A DNA stretch of 48,444 bases. Origin: Bacilli bacterium (GTDB taxonomy: Bacteria > Bacillota_I > Bacilli_A > RF39 > UBA660). The translations under genes were made by a program, and so were the position numbers. The notes under the pieces are model-generated. The model was not told the origin of the DNA. It did no database searches and was given only the letters and a program-made list of their open reading frames with translations. Each line of letters begins with the position of its first letter. Positions within the stretch are counted from its first letter, which is position 1. Below are positions 1-7,409 of the stretch, piece after piece. The stretch spans positions 1-48,444 of the forward strand of contig CAAHEL010000070.1 of assembly GCA_900772445.1 (NCBI GenBank), read 5' to 3'.

Positions 1-75
1 ATTTTTTTTTGATAATTTTTACCACAAAGTCTTTTAAACTCTTCAAGAGTATCGCTTTCTATACGCATAGTGAGA
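1..75. repeat. 75-bp terminal direct repeat, left copy
   Basis: Bases 1-75 are identical to 48370-48444. The repeat lies inside the small ribbon-helix-helix gene that closes in frame across it. This is the signature of a circular or circularly permuted genome whose assembly ends overlap, rather than of an integrated prophage with att sites. Confidence 0.95.
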
Positions 76-95
76 TTAGCGTTTAATTTTGCCAT
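1..95 (-). CDS. Ribbon-helix-helix protein, 5' part (gene spans the contig ends)
   Basis: This is the N-terminal part of a 65-residue protein that continues at 48369 when the ends are joined. ATG lies at 95-93, preceded by a perfect AGGAGG at about 8 bases. The start MAKLNANLTMRIESDTLEEF is a typical Arc/MetJ beta-strand followed by a helix, and the helix continues to about residue 40, so it is probably a small DNA-binding repressor of the ribbon-helix-helix type. The codon ATA is split exactly across the junction (bases 2, 1 and 48369), which supports a circular molecule. It lies immediately downstream of the integrase gene and may regulate it. The fold is inferred from the pattern only. Confidence 0.75.
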   Translation of the reverse strand, partial: MAKLNANLTMRIESDTLEEFKRLCGKNYQKK

Positions 96-107
96 ATAAT
101 GTTCCTC

Positions 108-998
108 CTAATCAAATAGTATATTACTAACATTATATTCAAGTTTGTTATTATCCCTAACACATTTATTAATATATCTTTGTGTGGTAACTGGGCTTAG
201 TTGATGAAGAGTGTCTTGAATAGTTCTTACATCTGCCCCATTTTGATAAGCAATAGTAGCAAAACTTCTTCTAAGGCTATGACATGATACTCTATTTTCA
301 TCTATGCCATTGTCTTTGAATATTTTTTTGATTATACTTCTAATGGTTTTATTAGTTACTCCTTGTCCTTGACTATTGTTACTAGTAGATATAAATATAT
401 ACCCACTACTTCTATTACCAATATAATTATAAAGGTCATCTATAACCTTAGGAGATAACTTATTGTATTCACTTTCGTCATCTCTCTTTTTACATTTTAT
501 AAACAATACAACTTCTCCATTGTAAGCCTTTATGTTTTCTATTTTTGCAGTAGCGATTTCGTTTGCTCTTAAACCAGTTGAACAAGCAAGACTAAATATT
601 GCCTTTTCTCTAAGGTCTGTTATGTTGTTATAAATATCCTTTAACTTGTCAGTAGATATGATTTGAGTTTTAGGTAGTGCAGAAGTTTTAACACTCTTAA
701 CATCTTTAGTAATATTTTCGTATATGCCATTTAACTCTAAATACTTAAATAAAGCCCTTACTGAGGTCATATAAGTATTAATAGTATTAATAGTCATACT
801 ACTCTTTAATTCGTCTCTATAAGCCTTAAAATCAATTCTAGTAGGGTTATTTATATTATGTTTTTTTAAATAAGCCATAAAATTCAATATTCCTACTTTG
901 TAAGCCTTTAATGTTAACTCGTCTACGTCAACATATTCTTCAAAACTTTCCTGTACTTTGGATAAATCTAAATCCTTGAATATAATTTCGTTTTTCAT
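108..998 (-). CDS. int: Tyrosine recombinase (phage integrase)
   Basis: 296 residues when started at ATG 998, which has GAGGAG 6 bases upstream; the longer ORF start at 1055 has no ribosome site and lies in the promoter. The N-terminal SAM-like DNA-binding domain covers roughly residues 15-95 and the catalytic domain about 115-290. The catalytic set is visible: R144 (TGLRANEI), the beta-hairpin lysine near K170, H240 and R243 (CHSLRRSF), H265 (LHQLSPV) and the nucleophile Y275 (TTQRYIN). It would integrate and, with help, excise the phage, which makes the phage temperate. It resembles the Xer-like short integrases without a separate arm-binding domain. It is transcribed from its own promoter at 1027-1055. 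Confidence 0.95.
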   Translation of the reverse strand: MKNEIIFKDLDLSKVQESFEEYVDVDELTLKAYKVGILNFMAYLKKHNINNPTRIDFKAYRDELKSSMTINTINTYMTSVRALFKYLELNGIYENITKDVKSVKTSALPKTQIISTDKLKDIYNNITDLREKAIFSLACSTGLRANEIATAKIENIKAYNGEVVLFIKCKKRDDESEYNKLSPKVIDDLYNYIGNRSSGYIFISTSNNSQGQGVTNKTIRSIIKKIFKDNGIDENRVSCHSLRRSFATIAYQNGADVRTIQDTLHQLSPVTTQRYINKCVRDNNKLEYNVSNILFD

Positions 999-1026
999 TT
1001 TTTTCTCCTCTTTCTTTACGTTCAAT

Positions 1027-1055
1027 ATTGTAACACATTTCATTATAAATGTCAA
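1027..1055 (-). promoter_or_regulatory. Promoter of the integrase gene
   Basis: Minus strand TTGACA (1055-1050), 17-base spacer, TACAAT (1032-1027). The upstream context TGTATTGACA is shared with several other promoters in this genome. The integrase ATG is about 30 bases downstream of the -10 box. Confidence 0.8.
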
Positions 1056-1074
1056 TACAAATTAAAAAAGAATA

Positions 1075-1323
1075 CTATTTCTTAGTACTCTTCTTCTTAT
1101 TTGCTTTTGCTACTTCCTTTTCTAGTTCTTTCATGGCTAGGTCAGAAAGCATATTTGTTAATTCATCTAATGATTTGTCTAGGTTTTCTTTTGCTTCTAA
1201 AACTTGCTTCTTAGCAGTCTTTCTACCTATCATGTTATCAATGAAACTAATGATTATTGATATTAAAGCAACAATACCAGTTAGATATAAGCAAACCATA
1301 AATATATCTTTTAAGATTTCCAT
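1075..1323 (-). CDS. Small membrane-anchored coiled-coil protein
   Basis: 82 residues, ATG with AAAGGAG upstream. Residues about 5-30 form one hydrophobic segment (LTGIVALISIIISF). It is followed by a charged, probably helical stretch and a lysine-rich tail (KANKKKSTKK). The predicted topology is a single membrane anchor with a cytoplasmic basic helix. It is the last gene of the leftward replication block, just upstream of the integrase promoter. No family is recognised; a superinfection-exclusion or membrane-anchoring role is possible but unsupported. Confidence 0.7.
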   Translation of the reverse strand: MEILKDIFMVCLYLTGIVALISIIISFIDNMIGRKTAKKQVLEAKENLDKSLDELTNMLSDLAMKELEKEVAKANKKKSTKK

Positions 1324-1338
1324 AACTTCTCCTTTCTA

Positions 1339-1728
1339 TTAGAATGGCAAATCGTCCATATAGTCGCTTTGGCTACCATCTAATTCATTTATATCAAAGC
1401 CCTCTTTGGACTGATTATACTCGTCAAATGCACCACTATCAATGTTAACTATCTCGTATTCAGCGATAAACAAACTCCATTGTACATCATAACTATTTCT
1501 AGGCTTATATCCATTCTCAAACATATCAATTATTTTTATTTGAGTTCCATCTGGAATGTCTGTATCTTTGGGGAAAGATAGTTTCTTTTCAAGATGAATT
1601 TCAGTGCCATCTTGAAGTTTTTGTCTAACAGAAGTGCTATAGAAAGTATATTCTCTAACATCTTTTCTGTTGACAGTGATAGTGTCTCCTAGCATGATTT
1701 TATAAGGTCTCTTTACTTCTTCTTCCAT
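1339..1728 (-). CDS. SSB-like single-stranded DNA-binding protein (tentative)
   Basis: 129 residues. The body is rich in short beta-strand patterns (KIMLGDTITV, TQIKIIDMF, WSLFIAEYEIVN), compatible with one OB fold. The C-terminus is an acidic, flexible tail ending DYMDDLPF, closely matching the DDDIPF tip by which bacterial SSB proteins recruit partner enzymes. Its place in an operon with RecT, DnaB-type helicase and nuclease genes supports a replication or recombination role. It overlaps the upstream gene by TAATG. The OB body is too divergent for me to assign a family, so the call rests on the tail and context. Confidence 0.6.
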   Translation of the reverse strand: MEEEVKRPYKIMLGDTITVNRKDVREYTFYSTSVRQKLQDGTEIHLEKKLSFPKDTDIPDGTQIKIIDMFENGYKPRNSYDVQWSLFIAEYEIVNIDSGAFDEYNQSKEGFDINELDGSQSDYMDDLPF

Positions 1729-1973
1729 TATTCTTCATCTCCTGTAATTATTCCTAAAGCCATTTGAAGTCTTTTTTCTAGTGTGAATAAATAATCTTCC
1801 ATACTAGATAATTGCTCTCTCATTGTGCTTATTTCTAATTTTTGAGTTTGTGAACAAGTATCTTCTATTTGCTCTAGTTGGTCTAAATATAGCCTTAGTT
1901 TAGTCTTTCTAATCAAAAGTTCAGAATATTCTGTTAGTAATCTTTGATTATGTAATTTTTTATCTACTTCCAT
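1728..1973 (-). CDS. Hypothetical coiled-coil protein
   Basis: 81 residues, highly helical and charged, with heptad-like leucines (YLDQLEQIEDTC, LEISTMREQLSSMEDYLF). It overlaps both neighbours by TAATG-type junctions, so it is translationally coupled within the replication operon. It is not recognised as a named family. Confidence 0.7.
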   Translation of the reverse strand: MEVDKKLHNQRLLTEYSELLIRKTKLRLYLDQLEQIEDTCSQTQKLEISTMREQLSSMEDYLFTLEKRLQMALGIITGDEE

Positions 1974-2188
1974 TAATCTTCCAACTCCTCATAAAACTTA
2001 TTGTGCCTTTTATATACTTCTTCTTTGATGTCATCTATTTCTTTAAGTTTCTTAGAAAATTCATCTTTGTTAGTAGCATTATAAATTTCTCTATATCTTT
2101 TAGATAAACCATTGATTAAATGTGTAGTTTCAACATCTTTCATTGGGGTTTTAGTTCCATCACTTGATGTGTAATACTTTTCTTCCAT
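1973..2188 (-). CDS. Hypothetical small protein
   Basis: 71 residues, ATG with GGAGG 5 bases upstream. The protein is hydrophilic and mostly helical, with an N-terminal YYTSSDGTKTPMKDVETTHL segment. That segment resembles small phage proteins found next to recombination genes, but I cannot name a function. It is coupled to the downstream gene. Confidence 0.7.
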   Translation of the reverse strand: MEEKYYTSSDGTKTPMKDVETTHLINGLSKRYREIYNATNKDEFSKKLKEIDDIKEEVYKRHNKFYEELED

Positions 2189-2197
2189 AATAACCTC

Positions 2198-2473
2198 CTA
2201 TAATTTAATTTCTTCAATTTCTGCTCTTACTTCTAAAATATGAAGATAGTTACCCATAATTTGTTGTTGTTCTCTTAACATACCAGCAGGACAGTCATGC
2301 TTTGGGTTTTCCATTTTCTCTCTATTAACAAAATCCAAATGGTTATAAGCCTCAATTTTATTATTTAACTTCTTTAGTTTTTCATATCTAATTTTAGTTT
2401 GATAATATTCTGCTTTAAACCTTTCCTTGTAATCTTCACTCTCCATTAATTTAATTGTATCTTTTAATTCCAT
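2198..2473 (-). CDS. Hypothetical helical protein
   Basis: 91 residues, ATG preceded by AAAGGAGG. Mostly charged helices with one central turn (NPKHDCPAGMLREQQ). No signal or membrane segment. It belongs to the leftward replication operon, 2 bases from the next upstream gene. Function unknown. Confidence 0.7.
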   Translation of the reverse strand: MELKDTIKLMESEDYKERFKAEYYQTKIRYEKLKKLNNKIEAYNHLDFVNREKMENPKHDCPAGMLREQQQIMGNYLHILEVRAEIEEIKL

Positions 2474-2474
2474 A

Positions 2475-2720
2475 TCATTTTCCTCCTTTGTATAAATGTT
2501 TATAGTCTATTTTGTTTTTAGTAAGCAATGCCTTTAACTTTCTAACTTCTTTGTCTTTGGTATCTAGTTTATCAGCAAATTCTTCACATTTAATACCAAG
2601 TTCTCTATTAGTATCTTCATATGTTTTGACTAAACCTTTAACTTCATTTAATTCATTGATAGCATTATTTCTCTCGTCAACAAGGTTTCTCCAATGTTCT
2701 CTAGTCACTATTTTTATCAT
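2475..2720 (-). CDS. Hypothetical coiled-coil protein
   Basis: 81 residues with a long predicted coiled coil through residues 15-70 (NELNEVKGLVKTYEDTNREL). ATG follows GGGAGGTG. It overlaps the upstream small gene by 20 bases. Function unknown. Confidence 0.65.
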   Translation of the reverse strand: MIKIVTREHWRNLVDERNNAINELNEVKGLVKTYEDTNRELGIKCEEFADKLDTKDKEVRKLKALLTKNKIDYKHLYKGGK

Positions 2721-2880
2721 TCTTTAACACCTCCCATTTCATAACCAAGGATACTCTACAACCATCTTCCTCATTTACTAGGCTTATAGTATCCATTGCT
2801 TGCATTAAGTTCTTTTTGATTAAGCCTTTATCTTTAATGAACTCATTTATAATTAAATCTATCATTTCACTTTTAGTCAT
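2701..2880 (-). CDS. Hypothetical small protein
   Basis: 59 residues starting at ATG 2880, chosen because GAGG lies 6 bases upstream inside the end of the RNA ligase gene; an upstream in-frame TTG at 2895 has no ribosome site. It reads MTKSEMIDLIINEFIKDKGL and is acidic and helical. It overlaps the RNA ligase stop by 8 bases and the downstream gene by 20, so translation is coupled. Function unknown. Confidence 0.6.
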   Translation of the reverse strand: MTKSEMIDLIINEFIKDKGLIKKNLMQAMDTISLVNEEDGCRVSLVMKWEVLKNDKNSD

Positions 2881-3520
2881 TTTTTGCCTCTTCAAAATCT
2901 CTAACTTTTATTTTGACTATTATTCTGTTTCCATTTTCATCAAGTAATTCCACGCTAGGTCTAGCAACCAAACCCTCCATTTTAGCAACTCCAATTGTTG
3001 AATATGGTTTGCTCTTAACAAATTCAATTCCATCTTCTAAAGTGCCTTTGAAAAGTACTGGCACTGCTTCTATTCCAAAAGATTTAGCAATATTATTTAC
3101 ATTTTCTCTTGATAGATATTTTCCTCTTATCCATACATCAAATAGTATGAATGAGTTATCATCTCTATAATCTTTACCACATGCTTGTATTTTGTTACCA
3201 TAACCCTCGCCTATAAGTATTACTGGGTTACTTCCAAACTTTTGCTCAAACATTTCTTCATTTACTTCTCCACCAAATAATTCAATAAGTTTATTCATTA
3301 ATTGGCTAGGTATTGCTGCTTTATCGGTTCTACCATAGTAACTCACTTTATGTCCGTCCCAATAAATTCTAATATTTGTTCCATCTATCTTTTCCGTAAA
3401 ATCCCATGAGATATTTTTTAAAAATTCAATAGTTGGGTTTCTAAATTCACCATCTTTAAGTTTTTTTGTACCCTCATCTCTAGCAAAAAGTCCTTCAATT
3501 TTCTCATATTCTTTTATCAT
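2873..3520 (-). CDS. RNA ligase (Rnl2 / DRB0094-like nucleotidyltransferase)
   Basis: 215 residues from ATG 3520, which follows GAGGGGG; the longer TTG start lacks a ribosome site. Nucleotidyltransferase motif I is TEKIDGTNIRI with K44 as the AMP-accepting lysine. Motif III-like FILFDVWI, motif IV-like MEGLVARP and motif V IIVKIKVRDF follow in the right order. The enzyme would seal RNA ends through ligase-adenylate and RNA-adenylate intermediates. No C-terminal domain is present, which fits the minimal RNA ligase class. In phages such ligases can repair tRNAs cut by host anticodon nucleases; two phage tRNAs lie elsewhere in this genome. The substrate is not shown by the sequence. Confidence 0.85.
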   Translation of the reverse strand: MIKEYEKIEGLFARDEGTKKLKDGEFRNPTIEFLKNISWDFTEKIDGTNIRIYWDGHKVSYYGRTDKAAIPSQLMNKLIELFGGEVNEEMFEQKFGSNPVILIGEGYGNKIQACGKDYRDDNSFILFDVWIRGKYLSRENVNNIAKSFGIEAVPVLFKGTLEDGIEFVKSKPYSTIGVAKMEGLVARPSVELLDENGNRIIVKIKVRDFEEAKND

Positions 3521-3521
3521 A

Positions 3522-4076
3522 TTATTCCCCCTCAAATAGCCCTAGTTCTTTAAGACTGTATCTTTTCTCTAATTCCATGCCTTTATACATAGTATTTTTT
3601 TTGAAATATGGTAAACAAGTATATTCACTTTCTAATCTTATTTCAATAAACTCCTTTGTATAGCCTGATTTTCTAATAACATATTTCACCTTATCTCTAA
3701 AAGGTCTTATAACTCCCTCTAGGTATCTTTTTTCTTCTTCATCAAGTATTTCTGGTTTGCCAATATAACCATTTACTACATCAATTGTACCTGTGAAGTC
3801 ATTTGGTAACTTTTTGAAGAATGTGCCAGATACTTTTTTTTCAATTCTATTTAATGGTAAAATCATACCATCTTTTGTTTCAAAACATTTATAGTCGTCA
3901 TAGTGTAGTTCAAAACCAGTATTAGGTTGAATACAAAAATCTGATATTTGTACAATTTTTCCATCATAATTTGTTGATAAAATTGATTTTTTCAATAATA
4001 CTAAATCCCCCACTTTATATATTATCCCATTATAATTAAAATATTTACCAATTCTATCTTTATTAAAAATCTTCAT
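3522..4076 (-). CDS. Hypothetical phage protein
   Basis: 184 residues from ATG 4076, which has GGAGAG upstream; the ORF extends further upstream without support. It starts MKIFNKDRIGKYFNYNGIIY and has a beta-rich N-terminal half that looks like a small barrel (KVGDLVLLKK), followed by a helical and a mixed region. It overlaps the MBL-fold gene by 14 bases and ends one base before the RNA ligase ATG, so the three genes are co-translated. Not recognised. Confidence 0.65.
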   Translation of the reverse strand: MKIFNKDRIGKYFNYNGIIYKVGDLVLLKKSILSTNYDGKIVQISDFCIQPNTGFELHYDDYKCFETKDGMILPLNRIEKKVSGTFFKKLPNDFTGTIDVVNGYIGKPEILDEEEKRYLEGVIRPFRDKVKYVIRKSGYTKEFIEIRLESEYTCLPYFKKNTMYKGMELEKRYSLKELGLFEGE

Positions 4077-4722
4077 TTTCTCTCTCCTTTTCTTTGTGTT
4101 CGTGACAATAAATATATCTGCTATTATCACTCATCATTTCCATTAAAAATTTATTTGTTTCTTCTTCACTCATATGTGAATTAAGTACTCTATACTCATA
4201 CACATATTCTGAATTTAACTCTTTTTCTTCTATTCTTTGTTTTAATTCTTCTTCACTATAATTTCTTTCTACGAAATAATAATCTAACCCTCTCAAACAG
4301 TCTAGATAATCTAACCTTGAAGTGTCTGTCGCATAATATACCCTTATAGGCTTTAAATTAATTAAATATGAAGTATTTGGTACATCATGGTATGTATCTA
4401 TAGGTTTGATAGTAAATAAGCCTAAATCGTATTCTTTTAAATTATCAAGAACGAAAATGTTTTTCTTATTTACTCCTAAGTTGATTAGTTCATCTACTAA
4501 CCAAATTCTACATATGAATTTTAATGTTGGTTTATTAAATGCCAATTGCTTAATACAATTCTTATTAAAATGGTCGGTATGGATATGTGTCAATAAAATT
4601 ATTTTTAGTTTTTTTACACAAGATTTAATCTTTTTATAAGAAACCCCCATATCTATTGCAATATAATCGTTTATAATAACGCAATTGCCAGATGAGGAGG
4701 AGGAAATAATATTATAATTCAC
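4063..4722 (-). CDS. Metallo-beta-lactamase-fold hydrolase next to RecT
   Basis: 219 residues from GTG 4722, chosen because GGAGG lies 5 bases upstream and because MNYNIISSSSSGNCVII is the normal N-terminus of this fold. The open frame to 4860 would add a non-homologous extension. The zinc motif HxHxDH is complete (H46, H48, D50, H51 in LLTHIHTDH), with later ligands H (TYHDVPNT), D (YYATDTSRLDY) and H (NSHMSEEE). The fold contains many nucleases. In phages of low-GC hosts a protein of this fold often accompanies RecT, so it may process DNA ends for RecT, though this is inferred. The first 11 bases lie inside the end of the HNH gene. Confidence 0.85.
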   Translation of the reverse strand: MNYNIISSSSSGNCVIINDYIAIDMGVSYKKIKSCVKKLKIILLTHIHTDHFNKNCIKQLAFNKPTLKFICRIWLVDELINLGVNKKNIFVLDNLKEYDLGLFTIKPIDTYHDVPNTSYLINLKPIRVYYATDTSRLDYLDCLRGLDYYFVERNYSEEELKQRIEEKELNSEYVYEYRVLNSHMSEEETNKFLMEMMSDNSRYIYCHEHKEKERENEDF

Positions 4723-5317
4723 AATACCTCCATATATATCCGTACGCTGTATTACAATGTTTTCTTTTTTTGCAACAACCAGTGATATTCCCACGTTTTT
4801 TAAAACCCAAAACTCTACATATCTCCGCAGAACTATTCCAAGTTTTAATAAAATTGCCATCTAAATCATATTGATTAATCTTTTTGCACCTTGAACCATA
4901 ATTATTATTATAAGCAACAGTACACCATTCTAAATTTACCACAGTGTTGTCTGTTTTAATTTCATTTTTATGATTAATACAGGGATAATTATTTGGATTT
5001 GGTATAAAGGCAGTTGCTACCAAATAATGACCTCTACTAGTTATCAAAGTTCCATTTAATGACAAACCCATTTTTACATATCCATCTTTATCAAAACTAC
5101 ATTTAAGTATCTTTTCATCAACATTTTGTTTTCTAATATACCTGCAATATTTATTTGCTGCTTCATATTTTATTTCTCTCTTTAACGACATAACTCTACC
5201 GTAATTAGATATTTGATATATTCCCTCAAATCCAAGTATGTCTTTCCATATTTCATTCTTTAATGGAGTTAAATCCAACCATCTTTCACTATTTGGTTCA
5301 ACTTGTTCAAATTCCAT
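4712..5317 (-). CDS. NUMOD4-HNH-NUMOD1 homing endonuclease
   Basis: 201 residues. An N-terminal NUMOD4 motif (EIWKDILGFEGIYQISNYGR, about residues 22-45) is followed by an HNH_3 domain at about 95-145. That domain has AFIPNPNNYPCINHKNE and NLEWCTVAYNNNYGSR. A C-terminal NUMOD1 DNA-binding repeat follows (INQYDLDGNFIKTWNSSAE ... YGYIWRY). This architecture is a free-standing homing endonuclease, a selfish gene that cuts uninserted relatives. It sits exactly between recT and the MBL gene: its ATG overlaps the RecT stop region and its last codons supply the ribosome site of the MBL gene. No intron boundary is seen. Confidence 0.92.
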   Translation of the reverse strand: MEFEQVEPNSERWLDLTPLKNEIWKDILGFEGIYQISNYGRVMSLKREIKYEAANKYCRYIRKQNVDEKILKCSFDKDGYVKMGLSLNGTLITSRGHYLVATAFIPNPNNYPCINHKNEIKTDNTVVNLEWCTVAYNNNYGSRCKKINQYDLDGNFIKTWNSSAEICRVLGFKKRGNITGCCKKRKHCNTAYGYIWRYCEL

Positions 5318-5318
5318 T

Positions 5319-6140
5319 TTATACCTCGTCTAAACTTTTTGGTTTCTCCTCTGTTGGTTTTTCATAAATAGTTGCTTCGTTTACTATATTGCCTTTACTA
5401 TCTACTCTACTAACTGAAATTTCGTCACTTTCAATAACTTTTCCTAGTATAGCATTTATTCTACCACCAAATAATGTGAATAATTCTTTTGCAAGTTCTT
5501 TAACAACTTTAGTTTTAACCATTTTAGTTGGCATTGAAGTCCAAGGGCTAAATGTAGTATTTGCACTTGGTGATACTCTTTTAATGCTATCTATGTCAGC
5601 CTTACTCATACATATAGTTTTTTCAAACCCATTAGCAAATTTTATATAAGCATAAGCATATTCAATATCATCATATTTATCACTTGTTGTCTTTGGTGTA
5701 TGTATTAATTCCTCGGTTACTGGATTAAATTTAAATTCATCTCCTTTGAATACAACATTGTTAGTAAATCTTACTATTTCTGCTGGTTTGATAAGGTCAA
5801 TTACTTTAAACCAACCCTCTTTTTTTCTTATGATTACTGGTTTGCCTTTGAATGGGATAATATCATAGTCATTCCCTGCTTCACAACCTACCATTGCCTC
5901 TTTAAGAACTCCATATAACATTTGCATTTTAGATGTTCCGTCCATCTTCATTAAATCTTCTCTATTTGCTATATAAAAACCTGCACTATTCTTAATTCTT
6001 TCTACTGCAATATTACTTGGTAATAATGAGTTGTTTTTTAATACTAGTTTCCCAATAGCATTTTCTATTCCAGACTGGTCAATTATTTGAATATAATTTT
6101 CCTCTTCTTTTTTTACTAATTCATTCTTATCATTTGTCAT
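5319..6140 (-). CDS. recT: RecT-family single-strand annealing protein
   Basis: 273 residues. The family hallmarks are visible. There is an N-terminal region ending KNNSLLPSNIAVERIKNSAG, a central block with CEAGNDYDIIPFKGKPVII, and the conserved FSPWTSMPTKMVKTKVVKEL segment that corresponds to the TPW...MA.KT...K signature. An acidic, proline-containing tail follows (EKPTEEKPKSLDEV). The protein would anneal complementary single strands in phage recombination and replication. It is co-transcribed with DUF1351 upstream and originally next to the MBL nuclease before the HNH gene inserted. Confidence 0.9.
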   Translation of the reverse strand: MTNDKNELVKKEEENYIQIIDQSGIENAIGKLVLKNNSLLPSNIAVERIKNSAGFYIANREDLMKMDGTSKMQMLYGVLKEAMVGCEAGNDYDIIPFKGKPVIIRKKEGWFKVIDLIKPAEIVRFTNNVVFKGDEFKFNPVTEELIHTPKTTSDKYDDIEYAYAYIKFANGFEKTICMSKADIDSIKRVSPSANTTFSPWTSMPTKMVKTKVVKELAKELFTLFGGRINAILGKVIESDEISVSRVDSKGNIVNEATIYEKPTEEKPKSLDEV

Positions 6141-6379
6141 TATTTTCTATTTCTCTCCTTTCTTGTTTTATTTTTCTCTTGTTTTTCATGGTCTTTGTCT
6201 ATTTTTTCTATTCTTTTTGTGTATTGCCTAATAAAACCATATAATTTTTTATCTGATAACTCTGGGTTGTTATAATGAACTATGCTTATTAATCTAGCAA
6301 TAGCAATTACGGCTTCTTCTGCACTACTATGTTCAAAATGGGCGTTTACTTTCTCTTTATCAACTTCAACTTTTATCAT
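6140..6379 (-). CDS. Hypothetical small protein in recT operon
   Basis: 79 residues. ATG overlaps the stop of the DUF1351 gene as ATGA. An N-terminal beta-alpha pattern (MIKVEVDKEKVNAHFEHSSA) is followed by helices and a very basic tail (KTRKERNRK) that could bind nucleic acid. Its conserved position between DUF1351 and RecT suggests a recombination accessory; function unknown. Confidence 0.7.
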   Translation of the reverse strand: MIKVEVDKEKVNAHFEHSSAEEAVIAIARLISIVHYNNPELSDKKLYGFIRQYTKRIEKIDKDHEKQEKNKTRKERNRK

Positions 6380-7215
6380 TTGTACTCTATCTCCTTTTCT
6401 TTCATAAATTCTTTTAATTCTCTTAGTTTAGTTCTAGTAGCCTTAACTGTGAAAGTTATTTCAAGTTCTTCCTCTTCAACTACTTCAACTGGTTTAATAA
6501 TCTCTTCAACTTTCTCCACTACTTTTTCTTCTTCCTTAACAACTTCTTCAACTTGTTCAAGTTTTTTCTTTAAGGCTTCTTTCTCTTTGTTTCTGTTAAC
6601 GATAGTTAGTCTAGCATTAACATAATCAAAACCATTCTTTTTGTATTCAAGAAGTATATCTTCTTTAAACTCCTCAGAAGCAATGCACATCATATCGTCA
6701 CTAATCTTTTTGCAGAATTTAAGTATTACTTCTTTAAGACTTTTTTCTGTGTTTGTTAAGTTAATCTTGATAGGTACTTGGTCTATGTTAGTTATTATTT
6801 CTTCGATATGATAGAACTCTCTATATTGGTCTAAAAACTCAATTAAGTTATTTCTCTTTTCTTGAATTTGTTCCATCTCAATGTCTTTAACTTTTGTATC
6901 TAAAGTATCAATGCTATTATCAAGTAACCCTTTAATTTTTTTGTTATAATAATCTTCAAACTCTTCGTAAGGCTTATTAATTTCTTTTTTAATTTCTTTT
7001 CGTTTGTTTTCAAAACCAGTTTTCATTGCTCTTAGCATTTGAACATTCTTTTTAACTTCTTGTTTATTTTCTTCTGTACATTCTATTAAGTCAATGTCTT
7101 TAGTCATGTTAGTAATAATTTTACTTGCCACATCAAGTTGAGAAAATATTTCAGGCAATTGCTTAACTACTACTAAATCGTTAATATTAATATTATTTTC
7201 ATTCTCTTTCATCAT
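6376..7215 (-). CDS. DUF1351-type coiled-coil protein
   Basis: 279 residues, or 278 if the second ATG (7212), which is better spaced from AGGAGG, is used. A helical protein with a central coiled coil (residues about 60-125, MKTGFENKRKEIKKEINKPY) and an acidic Glu/Val repeat near 225-250 (VEEVVKEEEKVVEKVEEIIK). The C-terminal strand-helix region is ITFTVKATRTKLRELKEF. The arrangement matches the DUF1351 family, which commonly precedes recT in phages of low-GC hosts. It is likely a structural or loading partner in recombination, not an enzyme. It is the first gene after a strong promoter at 7236-7264. Confidence 0.8.
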   Translation of the reverse strand: MMKENENNININDLVVVKQLPEIFSQLDVASKIITNMTKDIDLIECTEENKQEVKKNVQMLRAMKTGFENKRKEIKKEINKPYEEFEDYYNKKIKGLLDNSIDTLDTKVKDIEMEQIQEKRNNLIEFLDQYREFYHIEEIITNIDQVPIKINLTNTEKSLKEVILKFCKKISDDMMCIASEEFKEDILLEYKKNGFDYVNARLTIVNRNKEKEALKKKLEQVEEVVKEEEKVVEKVEEIIKPVEVVEEEELEITFTVKATRTKLRELKEFMKEKEIEYK

Positions 7216-7235
7216 TTACCTCCTCTAGTAATTTA

Positions 7236-7264
7236 ATTATATAATTACTTATTACACTTGTCAA
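7236..7264 (-). promoter_or_regulatory. Promoter of the DUF1351-recT operon
   Basis: TTGACA (7264-7259), 17-base spacer, TATAAT (7241-7236) on the minus strand, with the TGTATTGACA context. It lies at the 3' end of the preceding small gene, about 20 bases before the DUF1351 start. Confidence 0.85.
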
Positions 7265-7409
7265 TACATTTAAACTTTTTTAAAAGAATTTTAACCATTT
7301 TTTTATCTTTCAATTTGTAAGAATTATCTTTCTTACAAGCAAGATAACCCTCCATAAGCATTCTTTGTGTAAATTTTAATTCGTTATCTTTTAAAACTAT
7401 AATTTTCAT
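7245..7409 (-). CDS. Small basic protein
   Basis: 54 residues, MKIIVLKDNELKFTQRMLME..., with GGAGG 7 bases before ATG. Rich in lysine with four cysteines. It overlaps the last 26 bases of the helicase gene, and its 3' end contains the -35 box of the next promoter. Function unknown. The good ribosome site and coding-like sequence make it probably real. Confidence 0.65.
   Translation of the reverse strand: MKIIVLKDNELKFTQRMLMEGYLACKKDNSYKLKDKKMVKILLKKFKCIDKCNK

Noticed and set aside
1..75. Terminal repeat as prophage attL/attR
   Set aside because: It lies within a coding sequence that becomes intact on joining, and no bacterial flanks are present.
4723..4860. Longer N-terminus of the MBL-fold protein
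   Set aside because: GTG 4722 has the ribosome site and the family-like start; the extension only overlaps the HNH frame.
4712..5317. Group I intron carrying the HNH gene
   Set aside because: No interrupted coding exon flanks it; recT and the MBL gene are complete on either side.
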